From Actinomycetota bacterium (GTDB lineage Bacteria > Actinomycetota > Thermoleophilia > UBA2241): a stretch of DNA of 19,856 nt. Below, in pieces: positions 6,738-13,647 of this stretch. The translations under genes were made by a program, and so were the position numbers. How positions within the stretch are numbered: the first letter of the stretch is position 1; each line of letters begins with the position of its first letter. The DNA lies in NCBI GenBank assembly GCA_012719015.1, contig JAAYBE010000167.1, positions 1 through 19,856 on the forward strand, in the 5' to 3' direction. The notes under the pieces are model-generated. The model had not been told where the DNA came from. It saw only the letters and a list, made by a program, of their open reading frames with translations, and did no database searches.

Positions 6738-7652
6738 GTGGAGCACTTCTCGGACAGACTGGCCAGTGCCATACGCTCGCGGCGCAGCGTCGTCTGCGTC
6801 GGGCTCGACCCCGTGCTCGAGCGTATGCCCCCGGAGCTGGTCGAGAAGTACCGGCCGCAGGCGCCGGAGGCGGACGAGGAGGCGGCCGTCGCCGCCTGCT
6901 TCGAGGAGTTCTGCGTCGGCGTGATCGAGGCTGTCGCCGACGTCGCCGCCTGCGTCAAACCGCAGGCGGCCTTCTTCGAGCAGTACGGCGCCGCCGGCTG
7001 GCGCGCCCTCGCGGCCGTGGTCCGCCGCGCCCGCGAGCACGGCCTGCCGGTGATCTTGGACGTCAAGCGCGGCGACATCGCCTCCACCGGCGCCGCGTAC
7101 GCCCGGGCCGCTTTCGGCGGCGCGCCGGGCTTCAGCGGCCCGCTCGCCGGCATCGGCGCCGACGCGGTGACGGCCAGTCCGTACCTCGGCGCCGACTCGC
7201 TGGAGCCGTTGATCGACCATTGTGCGGCCGGCCACGGCGTGTTCGTCCTCACGCGCACGAGCAACCCGGGGGCCGCGCTCCTCCAGGAGGCCGAGGTGGC
7301 CGGCCGGCCGCTCTTCCTGCGCGTGGCCGACCTCGTGCGCGAGCTGGGCGCCGCTCACGTGGGCGAGGCCGGCTACAGCGACGTGGGCGTCGTCGCCGGC
7401 GCGACGGCTCCGGCCCAACTGCGCGCCGTGCGCGAGGCGCTGCCCGATGCCTTCCTGCTGGTGCCCGGCTACGGCGCCCAGGGCGCCGGTCCGGACGCCC
7501 TGGCGGGCGTCGCCGCCGGCGAGGCCGCCGGCTTCGTCGTCAATGCGTCGCGGTCGGTGATCTTCGCCTGGCAGGAGGTCGGCGGCGACTTCCGCAGGGC
7601 TGCCGCCGTCGCCGCCGAATCAATGCGCAACGACCTCGGGGGCTTCCTGTGA
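6738..7652 (+). CDS. pyrF: Orotidine 5'-phosphate decarboxylase, mycobacterial type
   Basis: This 304-aa enzyme converts OMP to UMP, the last step of de novo pyrimidine synthesis. The catalytic motif is LDVKRGDIASTGAAYA with Asp108, Lys110 and Asp113. CVGLDP near residue 19-24, KPQAAFFEQYG, SPYLGADSLEP, VLTRTSNPG and VPGYGAQGAGPD match the longer PyrF group seen in mycobacteria and other actinobacteria (about 270-310 aa), not the 230-aa E. coli type. The GTG start at 6738 was chosen because AGGAGG (6727-6732) lies exactly five bases upstream and the protein then begins just before the first family motif; the frame is open well upstream. It overlaps the next gene by GTGA (7649-7652). No other pyrimidine genes are in the window. 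Confidence 0.93.
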   Translation: MEHFSDRLASAIRSRRSVVCVGLDPVLERMPPELVEKYRPQAPEADEEAAVAACFEEFCVGVIEAVADVAACVKPQAAFFEQYGAAGWRALAAVVRRAREHGLPVILDVKRGDIASTGAAYARAAFGGAPGFSGPLAGIGADAVTASPYLGADSLEPLIDHCAAGHGVFVLTRTSNPGAALLQEAEVAGRPLFLRVADLVRELGAAHVGEAGYSDVGVVAGATAPAQLRAVREALPDAFLLVPGYGAQGAGPDALAGVAAGEAAGFVVNASRSVIFAWQEVGGDFRRAAAVAAESMRNDLGGFL

Positions 7653-8245
7653 ACGACGAGACACCACGAGACGGGGCCCGGCCTCCTCACCCGCCCGCGG
7701 ACCCTGTGTCGCGCGAGGGCGCCGACGTGCGCGCCCCCGCGGCCGGAGACCCCGACGCCGCCCTGCGGCGCCTCGCCTCGATGGGGGCGTCCGGAGCTGT
7801 GGGCAGCCCCGCCCCGGAGGAGGATCCCTCGCCGCTGCCGCCGACCCCGGCCGTCGATCCGTTCACGGCCGCCCCGCGGACGGCGCCGCGCTCGACGGGC
7901 GGCGCCGTGCGGGTCTCCCGTGTGCGTCTGCCGGCCGTCTCGCGCTCCGACCGGCTGGTCGCGCGCATCGCGGCGCCGGTCGTCTTCCTGATCGCGGTGA
8001 TCGCCCTGCTCGGGATCGTCGTCGACTCGGGCGTCCTGAGCGCGGACGAGATCGCTCCCACACCGACGCCGACGGTCACCAGGACCGGCGCCGCGACCAA
8101 GAAGTACGTCGTCCGCCAGGGCGACTCGCTCTCGAGCATCGCGGCACGTTTCGACACCACGACGACCCGGCTCAAGGAGCTCAATCCCGACCTCAGCGGC
8201 ACGACCGTGGTCGTCGGTCAGAAGCTCAGGGTCCCCGTCCAGTAG
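7649..8245 (+). CDS. Membrane-anchored LysM domain protein
   Basis: This 198-aa protein has a long Pro/Ala-rich, probably disordered cytoplasmic N-terminus (1-103) and one membrane helix (LVARIAAPVVFLIAVIALLGIVV, residues 103-125). A short Thr/Pro linker follows, then a C-terminal LysM domain (152-196): YVVRQGDSLSSIAARF, TTRLKELNPDLSG, VVGQKLRVP. LysM binds the GlcNAc backbone of peptidoglycan, so the domain should sit outside the membrane. No catalytic domain is present. The GTG at 7649 overlaps the pyrF stop by four bases (GTGA), so it is translationally coupled to pyrF, and it lies immediately before the dcw leader. A role in tethering or sensing the wall near the division genes is inference. 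Confidence 0.85.
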   Translation: MNDETPRDGARPPHPPADPVSREGADVRAPAAGDPDAALRRLASMGASGAVGSPAPEEDPSPLPPTPAVDPFTAAPRTAPRSTGGAVRVSRVRLPAVSRSDRLVARIAAPVVFLIAVIALLGIVVDSGVLSADEIAPTPTPTVTRTGAATKKYVVRQGDSLSSIAARFDTTTTRLKELNPDLSGTTVVVGQKLRVPVQ

Positions 8246-8363
8246 CCGGCCGCCTGACGCGCGCGGCGCGGCGACGCGTGCGGCCCTGCTCTCCCCGGAC
8301 CGTGACCCTCCCGTGCCGGAGCCGGCGGCCGCGCCCGCGCCCGGGGTCCCGGTCTCTCCCCGC

Positions 8364-8399
8364 GGCGGCCGACCATCGCGTCTCGATGGTCCGGCCGCC
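8364..8399 (+). terminator. Long hairpin between the LysM gene and the dcw cluster
   Basis: A 15-bp stem pairs 8364-8378 with 8384-8399, with one bulged base and the 5-nt loop CGTCT. It includes the less GC-rich core ACCATCG/CGATGGT, so it is not just GC bias. No U-tract follows. It probably ends pyrF-LysM transcription or attenuates read-through into mraZ. Confidence 0.55.
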
Positions 8400-8467
8400 T
8401 CCGACCGCGTGTGTCGTCCGCCGCCCGGTGGTGGACGTCTGACGTCACCGGCGCCGTGGTGGGGCCG

Positions 8468-8490
8468 TTCTCCCACGGTGGTGGGGAGAA
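8468..8490 (+). promoter_or_regulatory. Imperfect hairpin/inverted repeat upstream of mraZ
   Basis: TTCTCCCAC (8468-8476) pairs with GTGGGGAGAA (8481-8490) around GGTG, with one bulged base. Its right arm contains TGGGGAGAA, the same 9-mer found at 8513-8521 in the MraZ-box array. It may be an upstream operator half-site rather than an RNA hairpin. It lies just before the AT-rich TACATAAGTATT. Confidence 0.4.
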
Positions 8491-8512
8491 TCGGTACATA
8501 AGTATTGCATGA

Positions 8513-8537
8513 TGGGGAGAAGTGGGGTAAAGTGGCG
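8513..8537 (+). promoter_or_regulatory. MraZ operator: three 10-bp-spaced TGGGG-type boxes
   Basis: TGGGGAGAAG (8513), TGGGGTAAAG (8523) and TGGCG (8533) are direct repeats at exact 10-bp intervals. This matches the known MraZ site of TGGGN repeats separated by 5 nt (Escherichia coli) and the related AAAGTG repeats of mollicutes. The boxes overlap the expected transcription start and ribosome-binding region, so MraZ binding should repress the operon. Extra TGGGG copies lie at 8460, 8482 and, inside the gene, 8561. Confidence 0.8.
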
Positions 8538-8540
8538 CCC

Positions 8541-8984
8541 ATGCAGGCGGCGCCGCTCGTTGGGGAGTTCGAGGTCACGCTCGACGCGAAGAACCGCGTC
8601 GCCCTCCCCGCACGCCTGCGGGATCCGTTTACTCAGGGTTTCTACGTCGTCCAGGAGAGGGAGCGCTGCCTCGGGGGTTACAGTCCGGCGGAGTTCCAGG
8701 CGCGGCTCAGCGAGGACGTCGGGGTCACCCGCGCGGGGTCGGCGCAGCGTCGTGACGCCAAGCGTCGCCTGACTCCCACCGCCGCCTACTTCCCGCATCT
8801 CGACGCGCAGGGGCGTGTCACCCTGCCCGCCAAACACCTGGAGTACGCCGGCATCTCCAGGGACGTCACCATCATCGGCGCCGTGGACCACATGGAGATC
8901 TGGGACCGCGCCGCCTGGACCGAGTACCAGGCCCACCTTGAGGAGGAGGCCGATGCCCCCGCAGACGTGCATCCAGCTTCGTGA
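8541..8984 (+). CDS. mraZ: Transcriptional regulator MraZ
   Basis: This 147-aa protein is the DNA-binding repressor that usually opens dcw clusters and autoregulates them. It has the two AbrB/SpoVT-like repeats of the family: GEFEVTLDAKNRVALPARLR (8-27) and YFPHLDAQGRVTLPAKHL (83-100), each with the D-x-K/Q-x-R-V-x-L-P-A signature. Length is normal (about 143-152 in most bacteria). I chose ATG 8541 because it places the first motif 7 residues in, as is usual; GTG 8532 and TTG 8505 are in frame but would lie within the operator. The ribosome-binding sequence is part of the TGGGG box array. It is followed by rsmH with a gap of 7 nt (or an overlap, see rsmH). Confidence 0.93.
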   Translation: MQAAPLVGEFEVTLDAKNRVALPARLRDPFTQGFYVVQERERCLGGYSPAEFQARLSEDVGVTRAGSAQRRDAKRRLTPTAAYFPHLDAQGRVTLPAKHLEYAGISRDVTIIGAVDHMEIWDRAAWTEYQAHLEEEADAPADVHPAS

Positions 8985-8991
8985 GTACGAG

Positions 8992-9927
8992 ATGGCACTC
9001 GCCCACACCCCCGTGCTCCTCGACGAACTGGTCGAGCTGCTGCGGCCGGCAGCGGGCGAGACGGCGATCGACTGCACCTTCGGCGCCGGCGGCCACGCCG
9101 CCGCCGTCGCGGCGGCGCTGGGGCCGGCCGGCCGGCTGATCGCCGTCGACCGCGACCCGAGCGTGGTCGAGTACTTCCGCGACGTGGCCGTCGCGGCGCC
9201 CTGCGCCTGCGAGCTCCATCACGGCGACTTCGCCGACGTGCTGGCCGCACGTGACTCCGCCTCGGCCGACCTCGTCTACATGGATCTCGGCGTCTCCTCG
9301 ATGCAGCTGGACCGCCGCGAACGCGGTTTCAGCTACGCGTACGACGCTCCGCTCGACATGCGCATGGATCCGGAGTCGCAGGTGACGGCGGCCGATCTGG
9401 TCAACACGCTGCCGGAGGAGGAGCTCACCGGCATCTTCCGCCGTTACGGCGAGGAGCGCTACGCGCGCAACATCGCCAGGGGAGTCGTGCGCGCGCGCGA
9501 GAGAGCCCCGCTGAGCTCGACCTGCGAGCTGGTCGAGATCGTCAAGCGCGCCATCCCCACGCCGGCCCGCTTCGGCGCCGGCAACCCGGCGCGCCGCGTG
9601 TTCCAGGCGCTGCGCATCGTCGTCAACGACGAGCTCGGCTCGCTGGCCCGCGGCCTTGACGAGGCCTACCGTGTGCTGCGTCCGGGCGGGCGCCTGGCGG
9701 CGATCAGCTTCCATTCGCTCGAAGACCGTATGGTCAAGGACTACTTCAAAGGTCACTCCGCGGGCTGTATCTGCCCGCCCGGACTGCCGCAGTGCGTGTG
9801 CGGCCACCAGCCCACCATGAGGATCCTGACGCGCAAGCCGGTCACGCCGCGCGCCGCCGAGGTGGAGTCCAACCCACGCAGCTCGGCCGCCAAGTTGCGC
9901 GTGGCCGTGAGGCTGACCGAGGAGTGA
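8992..9927 (+). CDS. rsmH: 16S rRNA (cytosine-1402-N4)-methyltransferase RsmH (MraW)
   Basis: This SAM-dependent enzyme N4-methylates C1402 of 16S rRNA at the decoding centre. It is 311 aa from this start, like E. coli RsmH (313). Family features are HTPVLLDELVELL near the N-terminus, the SAM-binding DCTFGAGGHAAAV, VYMDLGVSSMQLD, RGFSYAYDAPLDMRMD, ARRVFQALRIVVNDEL, ISFHSLEDRMVKDYF and the Cys-rich end CICPPGLPQCVCG...LTRKP. The ATG at 8992 fits the family's short N-terminus and lies 7 nt after the mraZ stop. An upstream in-frame ATG at 8953 has a much better AGGAGG (8941-8946, spacing 6) inside the mraZ codons and would add 13 residues with a 32-nt overlap, so the start is not settled. The stop is at the FtsL start region. 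Confidence 0.93.
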   Translation: MALAHTPVLLDELVELLRPAAGETAIDCTFGAGGHAAAVAAALGPAGRLIAVDRDPSVVEYFRDVAVAAPCACELHHGDFADVLAARDSASADLVYMDLGVSSMQLDRRERGFSYAYDAPLDMRMDPESQVTAADLVNTLPEEELTGIFRRYGEERYARNIARGVVRARERAPLSSTCELVEIVKRAIPTPARFGAGNPARRVFQALRIVVNDELGSLARGLDEAYRVLRPGGRLAAISFHSLEDRMVKDYFKGHSAGCICPPGLPQCVCGHQPTMRILTRKPVTPRAAEVESNPRSSAAKLRVAVRLTEE

Positions 9928-9929
9928 CG

Positions 9930-10349
9930 GTGGCCGCCGCCGCCCGTCGTGCCGCATCGCCGGCGCCCTCCACGGGTCGCCGGGCGCCCGCCGCCGCGCC
10001 GGCCCGGCCTCGGCGTGCACCGGGGACGCGGGCCAGAGCGGCGCGACGCTCGCGTCTCACACGCGCCTTCGTCGTGTTCGTCGCCTGCCTCACGCTGCTC
10101 GCCGTCGGCCGTGTCGCGCTCAGCTTCGCGGTCGTGCAGAAGACGCTGCAGACCGAGACGGTCGTGCGCGAGCAGCGGCGTCTCAGCGCCAAGAACGACG
10201 AGCTCCGTGAGCAGGTCGCGCAGCTGTCGTCCACCGTGCGCATCAGCCGCATCGCCGAGTCCGAGCTGGGCCTCGTCGCCGCCAGCCACATCGACTTCCC
10301 CAGACCGCTGGGGAGCCAGGTCGTCGCGCAGGCAGCGGCGGACCGCTGA
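9930..10349 (+). CDS. ftsL: FtsL-like septum protein
   Basis: This 139-aa bitopic protein occupies the ftsL slot between rsmH and ftsI. It has a basic Ala/Pro/Arg-rich cytoplasmic tail (1-45), a membrane helix (RAFVVFVACLTLLAVGRVALSFAVV, 45-69), then an extracytoplasmic coiled coil (about 70-105; VVREQRRLSAKNDELREQVAQL) and a short end with ESELGLV (110-116), typical of FtsL/DivIC proteins. FtsL pairs with FtsB/DivIC and FtsQ and helps activate FtsWI. Sequence identity in this family is poor, so the call rests on topology, size and position. GTG 9930 was chosen for GAGGAG (9919-9924) five bases upstream; GTG 9924, overlapping the rsmH stop as GTGA, is an alternative two codons longer. The stop shares one base with the ftsI start. 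Confidence 0.82.
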   Translation: MAAAARRAASPAPSTGRRAPAAAPARPRRAPGTRARAARRSRLTRAFVVFVACLTLLAVGRVALSFAVVQKTLQTETVVREQRRLSAKNDELREQVAQLSSTVRISRIAESELGLVAASHIDFPRPLGSQVVAQAAADR

Positions 10350-12079
10350 TGGCGAGCTCTTCCACAGGTCGTCGTCGCCCGGTCCGCCGGCGCGGCGGCC
10401 GGCTCGGGAGCCCCAGGACCGCGCACGACGGCGTGAACGGTCGTCTGCGGCTCCTGCGCCTCGCCTTCCTCGTCTTCCTGGTGCTCATCGGCGGCAAGGC
10501 GGTCGCGCTGGCTTCGTCGGCGCAGCATCTGAGCGAGATGGCGCTCGACCAGCAGACCGACCGGCTCACGCTCCCGGCCCATCGCGGGTCGATCCTGGAC
10601 AGGAACGGTCACGAGCTCGCGGTCGGTAAGCCGGCGCAGACGGTCTACGCCACACCGTACCTGCTGGACGACCCGGAGGCCGCCGCGGACCGGCTCTGCG
10701 ACGCGCTCCAGATCCGGCGCAAACGCCGGCGCGCCGCGATCGTGAAGGCGCTGTCCGATCGGGACAGCGGCTTCGCCTACGTCGCGCGCAAGGTCGAGCC
10801 CGATCTGGCCAGGGCGGCGGTGGACCTCGGGCTGCCCGGCGTGGGCTGCTACGCCGAAGAGCAGAGGACGTACCCGCTCAAGGGGATCGCCGCCCAGGTG
10901 ATCGGCTTCGCCGGCACCGACAACCGGGGCCTGGCCGGTGTCGAGCTCATGCATGAGGAGGAGCTCAGCGGCCGACCCGGCAGCGAGACGGTGGTCCGCG
11001 ATCCCGAGGGCAGGATCATCAAGACGATCGCGCATCGCGACCCGCAGTCGGGCGCCGACGTACGGCTCACGCTGGACCGTGAGATCCAGTTCTTCGCCGA
11101 GGACGTCCTGCGTCGGACGGTGCGTGACGCCGGCGCGAGAGCCGCCACCGGGATCGTCATGGACCCGCGTACCGGCGAGATCCTCACGATGGCCAGCGTC
11201 ACCCGCGAGGGTTTCCATGGCTTCGGCAAAGACCCGGCGACGGAGAAGAACCGCGCCGTGGTCGACGTGTATGAACCGGGCTCCATATTCAAGGTCGTCA
11301 CCATCTCCGGCGCGCTGGCGGACGGCCTCGTGAAGCCCGGCTCGCGGTTCACGTTGCCGCCCAGCATCTGGGTCGCCGACCGCGAGATCAACGAGTCGCA
11401 CCCGCGCGGCACGGTCACCTACTCGGTCCGGGAGATCCTGCAGTGGTCGAGCAACGTGGGCGCCGTCACCATCGGCCAGAAGATGGGCAAGGCGGGCCTC
11501 TCACGGTGGGTGAGGGCGTTCGGGTTCGGCAAGCCGACCGGGATCGACTTCCCCGGCGAGTCGGGCGGTATCGTCCTGCCGGCCGATCAGTGGTCGGGCT
11601 CCTCGATCGGCAACATCCCCATGGGCCAGGGCATCGCGGTGACCGCCCTGCAGATGGCCTCCGCGTTCTGCGCCGTCGCCAACGACGGCGTGCAGGTCAG
11701 GCCGCGGCTGATCGCCCAGGTGGGCGACGAGGTGCACGACGCCGTGACCCGGCGTCGGGTGATCCCCTCGACGGTGGCGCGCCAGGTGCGCCGGATGCTG
11801 CAGCTCGCGGTCGACGAGGGCACGGGCACCCGGGCGCGCATCCCGGGTTACGCTGTCGCCGGCAAGACCGGGACGGCCGAGATGCCGCTGCCCCACGGCG
11901 GCGGATACGCCAAGGGCGTGTATGTGGCTTCGTTCGTCGGCATGGCGCCGACGGACCGTCCCCGCCTGGTGGTCCTGGCGACCGTGGACGGGACCACCCA
12001 GTACGGCGGCGACGCCGCCGCGCCGGCGGTCCAGAAGATCATGCGCTTCGCCCTCCATCACCTGGAGATCGCGCCGTGA
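10349..12079 (+). CDS. ftsI: Septal peptidoglycan transpeptidase FtsI (class B PBP)
   Basis: This 576-aa class B penicillin-binding protein crosslinks septal peptidoglycan together with FtsW. A basic N-terminal tail (1-34) and one membrane helix (about 35-57) are followed by the dimerisation domain starting at LPAHRGSILDRNGHELA (75-91), then the transpeptidase domain. The active-site motifs are EPGSIFK with Ser312 and Lys315, SSN at 367-369, and KTGT at 506-509. It ends about 70 residues after KTGT, with no PASTA domain, so it resembles FtsI/PBP3 rather than SpoVD. The ATG overlaps the ftsL stop by one base (TGATG). The internal murE promoter candidate lies just after its stop. Inhibition by beta-lactams is expected from the family. 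Confidence 0.94.
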   Translation: MASSSTGRRRPVRRRGGRLGSPRTAHDGVNGRLRLLRLAFLVFLVLIGGKAVALASSAQHLSEMALDQQTDRLTLPAHRGSILDRNGHELAVGKPAQTVYATPYLLDDPEAAADRLCDALQIRRKRRRAAIVKALSDRDSGFAYVARKVEPDLARAAVDLGLPGVGCYAEEQRTYPLKGIAAQVIGFAGTDNRGLAGVELMHEEELSGRPGSETVVRDPEGRIIKTIAHRDPQSGADVRLTLDREIQFFAEDVLRRTVRDAGARAATGIVMDPRTGEILTMASVTREGFHGFGKDPATEKNRAVVDVYEPGSIFKVVTISGALADGLVKPGSRFTLPPSIWVADREINESHPRGTVTYSVREILQWSSNVGAVTIGQKMGKAGLSRWVRAFGFGKPTGIDFPGESGGIVLPADQWSGSSIGNIPMGQGIAVTALQMASAFCAVANDGVQVRPRLIAQVGDEVHDAVTRRRVIPSTVARQVRRMLQLAVDEGTGTRARIPGYAVAGKTGTAEMPLPHGGGYAKGVYVASFVGMAPTDRPRLVVLATVDGTTQYGGDAAAPAVQKIMRFALHHLEIAP

Positions 12080-12118
12080 CGGAGCCCCCCGAGCGGGGCG
12101 CGGAGGACCCGGCGTCTC

Positions 12119-12127
12119 TGGTAGAAT
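12119..12127 (+). promoter_or_regulatory. Extended -10 promoter before murE
   Basis: TGGTAGAAT contains TGn followed by TAGAAT (12122-12127), five matches of six to TATAAT, making an extended -10 element that needs little -35. Transcription would begin about 12134-12135, leaving the murE ATG at 12136 at or next to the 5' end. No good -35 is seen at 17 bp. Confidence 0.45.
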
Positions 12128-12135
12128 CCGTCCCG

Positions 12136-13647
12136 ATGAAGCTGAGCGAGTTGCTCGAGGGGGTCGCGGACGTGACCGTGCGCGGCGATCCCGACACCGA
12201 GATCCGAGGCCTCGCCTGCCACACGCGTGACGTCGCCGACGGCACGCTTTTCTTTTGCGTCCCCGGGCTCACGTTCGACGGGCACGACTTCGCCGCCGCG
12301 GCGGTCAGGGCGGGTGCGGCGGCGGTGGTCTGCGCGCGAGAGGCCGGCGTGAGCGTGCCGCAGGTCGTGGCTCCCTCCGTGCGCCGCGCGTTGGCGTCCG
12401 TCGCGGCGCGGTGGTACGGACATCCCTCGCGCGAGCTCACGGTCGCCGGCGTCACCGGCACCAACGGCAAGACCACCACGGCGTACCTGCTGGCCGGCGT
12501 CCTCGCCGCCGCCGGCCGGCCCTCCGGGCTGCTCGGCACGGTGGCGAACCGGATCGGGGGCGTCGAGCACCCGGTCAAGCTCACCACCGCCGAGTCTCTC
12601 GACCTGCAGCGCATGTTCCGCGAGATGGCGACCGCCGGGGACGCGGCCTGCGTGCTCGAGGTCAGCTCGCACGCCCTCGTCCAGGACCGCGCCGCCGGCA
12701 TCGACTTCGACGTGGTCGTGTTCAGCAATCTCACCCGCGACCACCTCGACTACCACAGGGACCTCGAGGACTACTTCGGCGCCAAACGGCGCCTCTTCCT
12801 CCCCGACGGCGTGCGTAACGGACACGCGCTGGCGGTGGTCAACGTCGGCGACGAGTTCGGCGCGCGCCTGGCGCACGAGTGTGCGCCTCAGTACGGGGCC
12901 GACCTGTGGACCTACGCAGTCGCGGACGACGCGGGGCCCGGCGTCACGGTCGCGGCCCGCGACCTGCATCTGAGCGCCGACGGCTCCACGTTCACGCTCG
13001 AGTGCCCGCGGCTCGCGCTGCGTACGCCGGTGAGGCTGCGTCTGGCGGCGCGCTTCAACGTCGAGAACGCGCTGGCCGCGGCGACGGCCGGTCTGGCGCT
13101 CGGGTTGCCCCCTGAGGACGTGGTCCGCGGCCTGGCCGCGACCGGGTCGGTGCCGGGCCGCTTCGAGGCCGTCCGCGCCGGACAACCGTTCGGCGTGCTG
13201 GTCGACTATTCGCACACGCCGGACTCGCTGGAGAACGCGCTCGAGGCGGCGCGTGCCGTCACCCCCGGCCGCCTGCTGGTGGTCTTCGGCTGCGGCGGGG
13301 ACCGCGACCGCGGGAAACGTCCGCTCATGGGCGCCCTCGGGGCGCGTCTCGCCGACCGCTCGATCGTCACCTCCGACAACCCGCGCAGCGAGGACCCGCT
13401 CGCGATCATCGACGAGATCGTCGCGGGCGTGCCGGCGGAGTCCGCCGGCAGGGTGGTCGTCGAGCCGGACCGCCGGCGGGCCATCCGCATGGCGCTGGGC
13501 GAGGCCGTGGCCGGCGACACCGTGCTGATCGCCGGCAAGGGTCACGAGCAGGGGCAGACGATCGGCGACGACGTGATCCCCTTCGACGACCGTACGGTCG
13601 CCGCGGAGGAGCTCGCGCGGCTGCGCGAGATGCGGTCCCTGTCATGA
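12136..13647 (+). CDS. murE: UDP-MurNAc-L-Ala-D-Glu: meso-diaminopimelate ligase MurE
   Basis: This 503-aa cytoplasmic Mur ligase adds the third stem-peptide residue. It begins MKLSELLEGV, as many MurE proteins do. Motifs are ATP-binding GVTGTNGKTTT (Lys112), KLTTAESLDL, EVSSHAL, SNLTRDHLDYH, FGAKRRLF (the usual carbamylated-Lys segment), VDYSHTPDSLENAL and DNPRSEDP (Asp414-Arg417). The DNPR form indicates meso-diaminopimelate rather than lysine as substrate, so a DAP-type wall is inferred. The start is ambiguous: GTG 12076 is in frame and overlaps the ftsI stop (GTGA), adding 20 residues of low-complexity acidic sequence. I prefer ATG 12136 because the family N-terminus starts there and a promoter-like element sits just upstream. 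The stop overlaps murF by ATGA. Confidence 0.94.
   Translation: MKLSELLEGVADVTVRGDPDTEIRGLACHTRDVADGTLFFCVPGLTFDGHDFAAAAVRAGAAAVVCAREAGVSVPQVVAPSVRRALASVAARWYGHPSRELTVAGVTGTNGKTTTAYLLAGVLAAAGRPSGLLGTVANRIGGVEHPVKLTTAESLDLQRMFREMATAGDAACVLEVSSHALVQDRAAGIDFDVVVFSNLTRDHLDYHRDLEDYFGAKRRLFLPDGVRNGHALAVVNVGDEFGARLAHECAPQYGADLWTYAVADDAGPGVTVAARDLHLSADGSTFTLECPRLALRTPVRLRLAARFNVENALAAATAGLALGLPPEDVVRGLAATGSVPGRFEAVRAGQPFGVLVDYSHTPDSLENALEAARAVTPGRLLVVFGCGGDRDRGKRPLMGALGARLADRSIVTSDNPRSEDPLAIIDEIVAGVPAESAGRVVVEPDRRRAIRMALGEAVAGDTVLIAGKGHEQGQTIGDDVIPFDDRTVAAEELARLREMRSLS

Larger units (their letters stand above)
8246..8540 (+). other. 295-bp dcw leader: hairpins, AT-rich patch and MraZ boxes
   Basis: This is the longest non-coding gap in the window. 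It holds a long hairpin (8364-8399), a smaller hairpin (8468-8490), an AT-rich patch (8495-8506) that is probably the -10 region, and an array of TGGGG boxes (8513-8537) overlapping the mraZ ribosome-binding region. The first 118 bp show no clear feature beyond short GC-rich repeats. No conserved open frame is seen. Confidence 0.6.
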
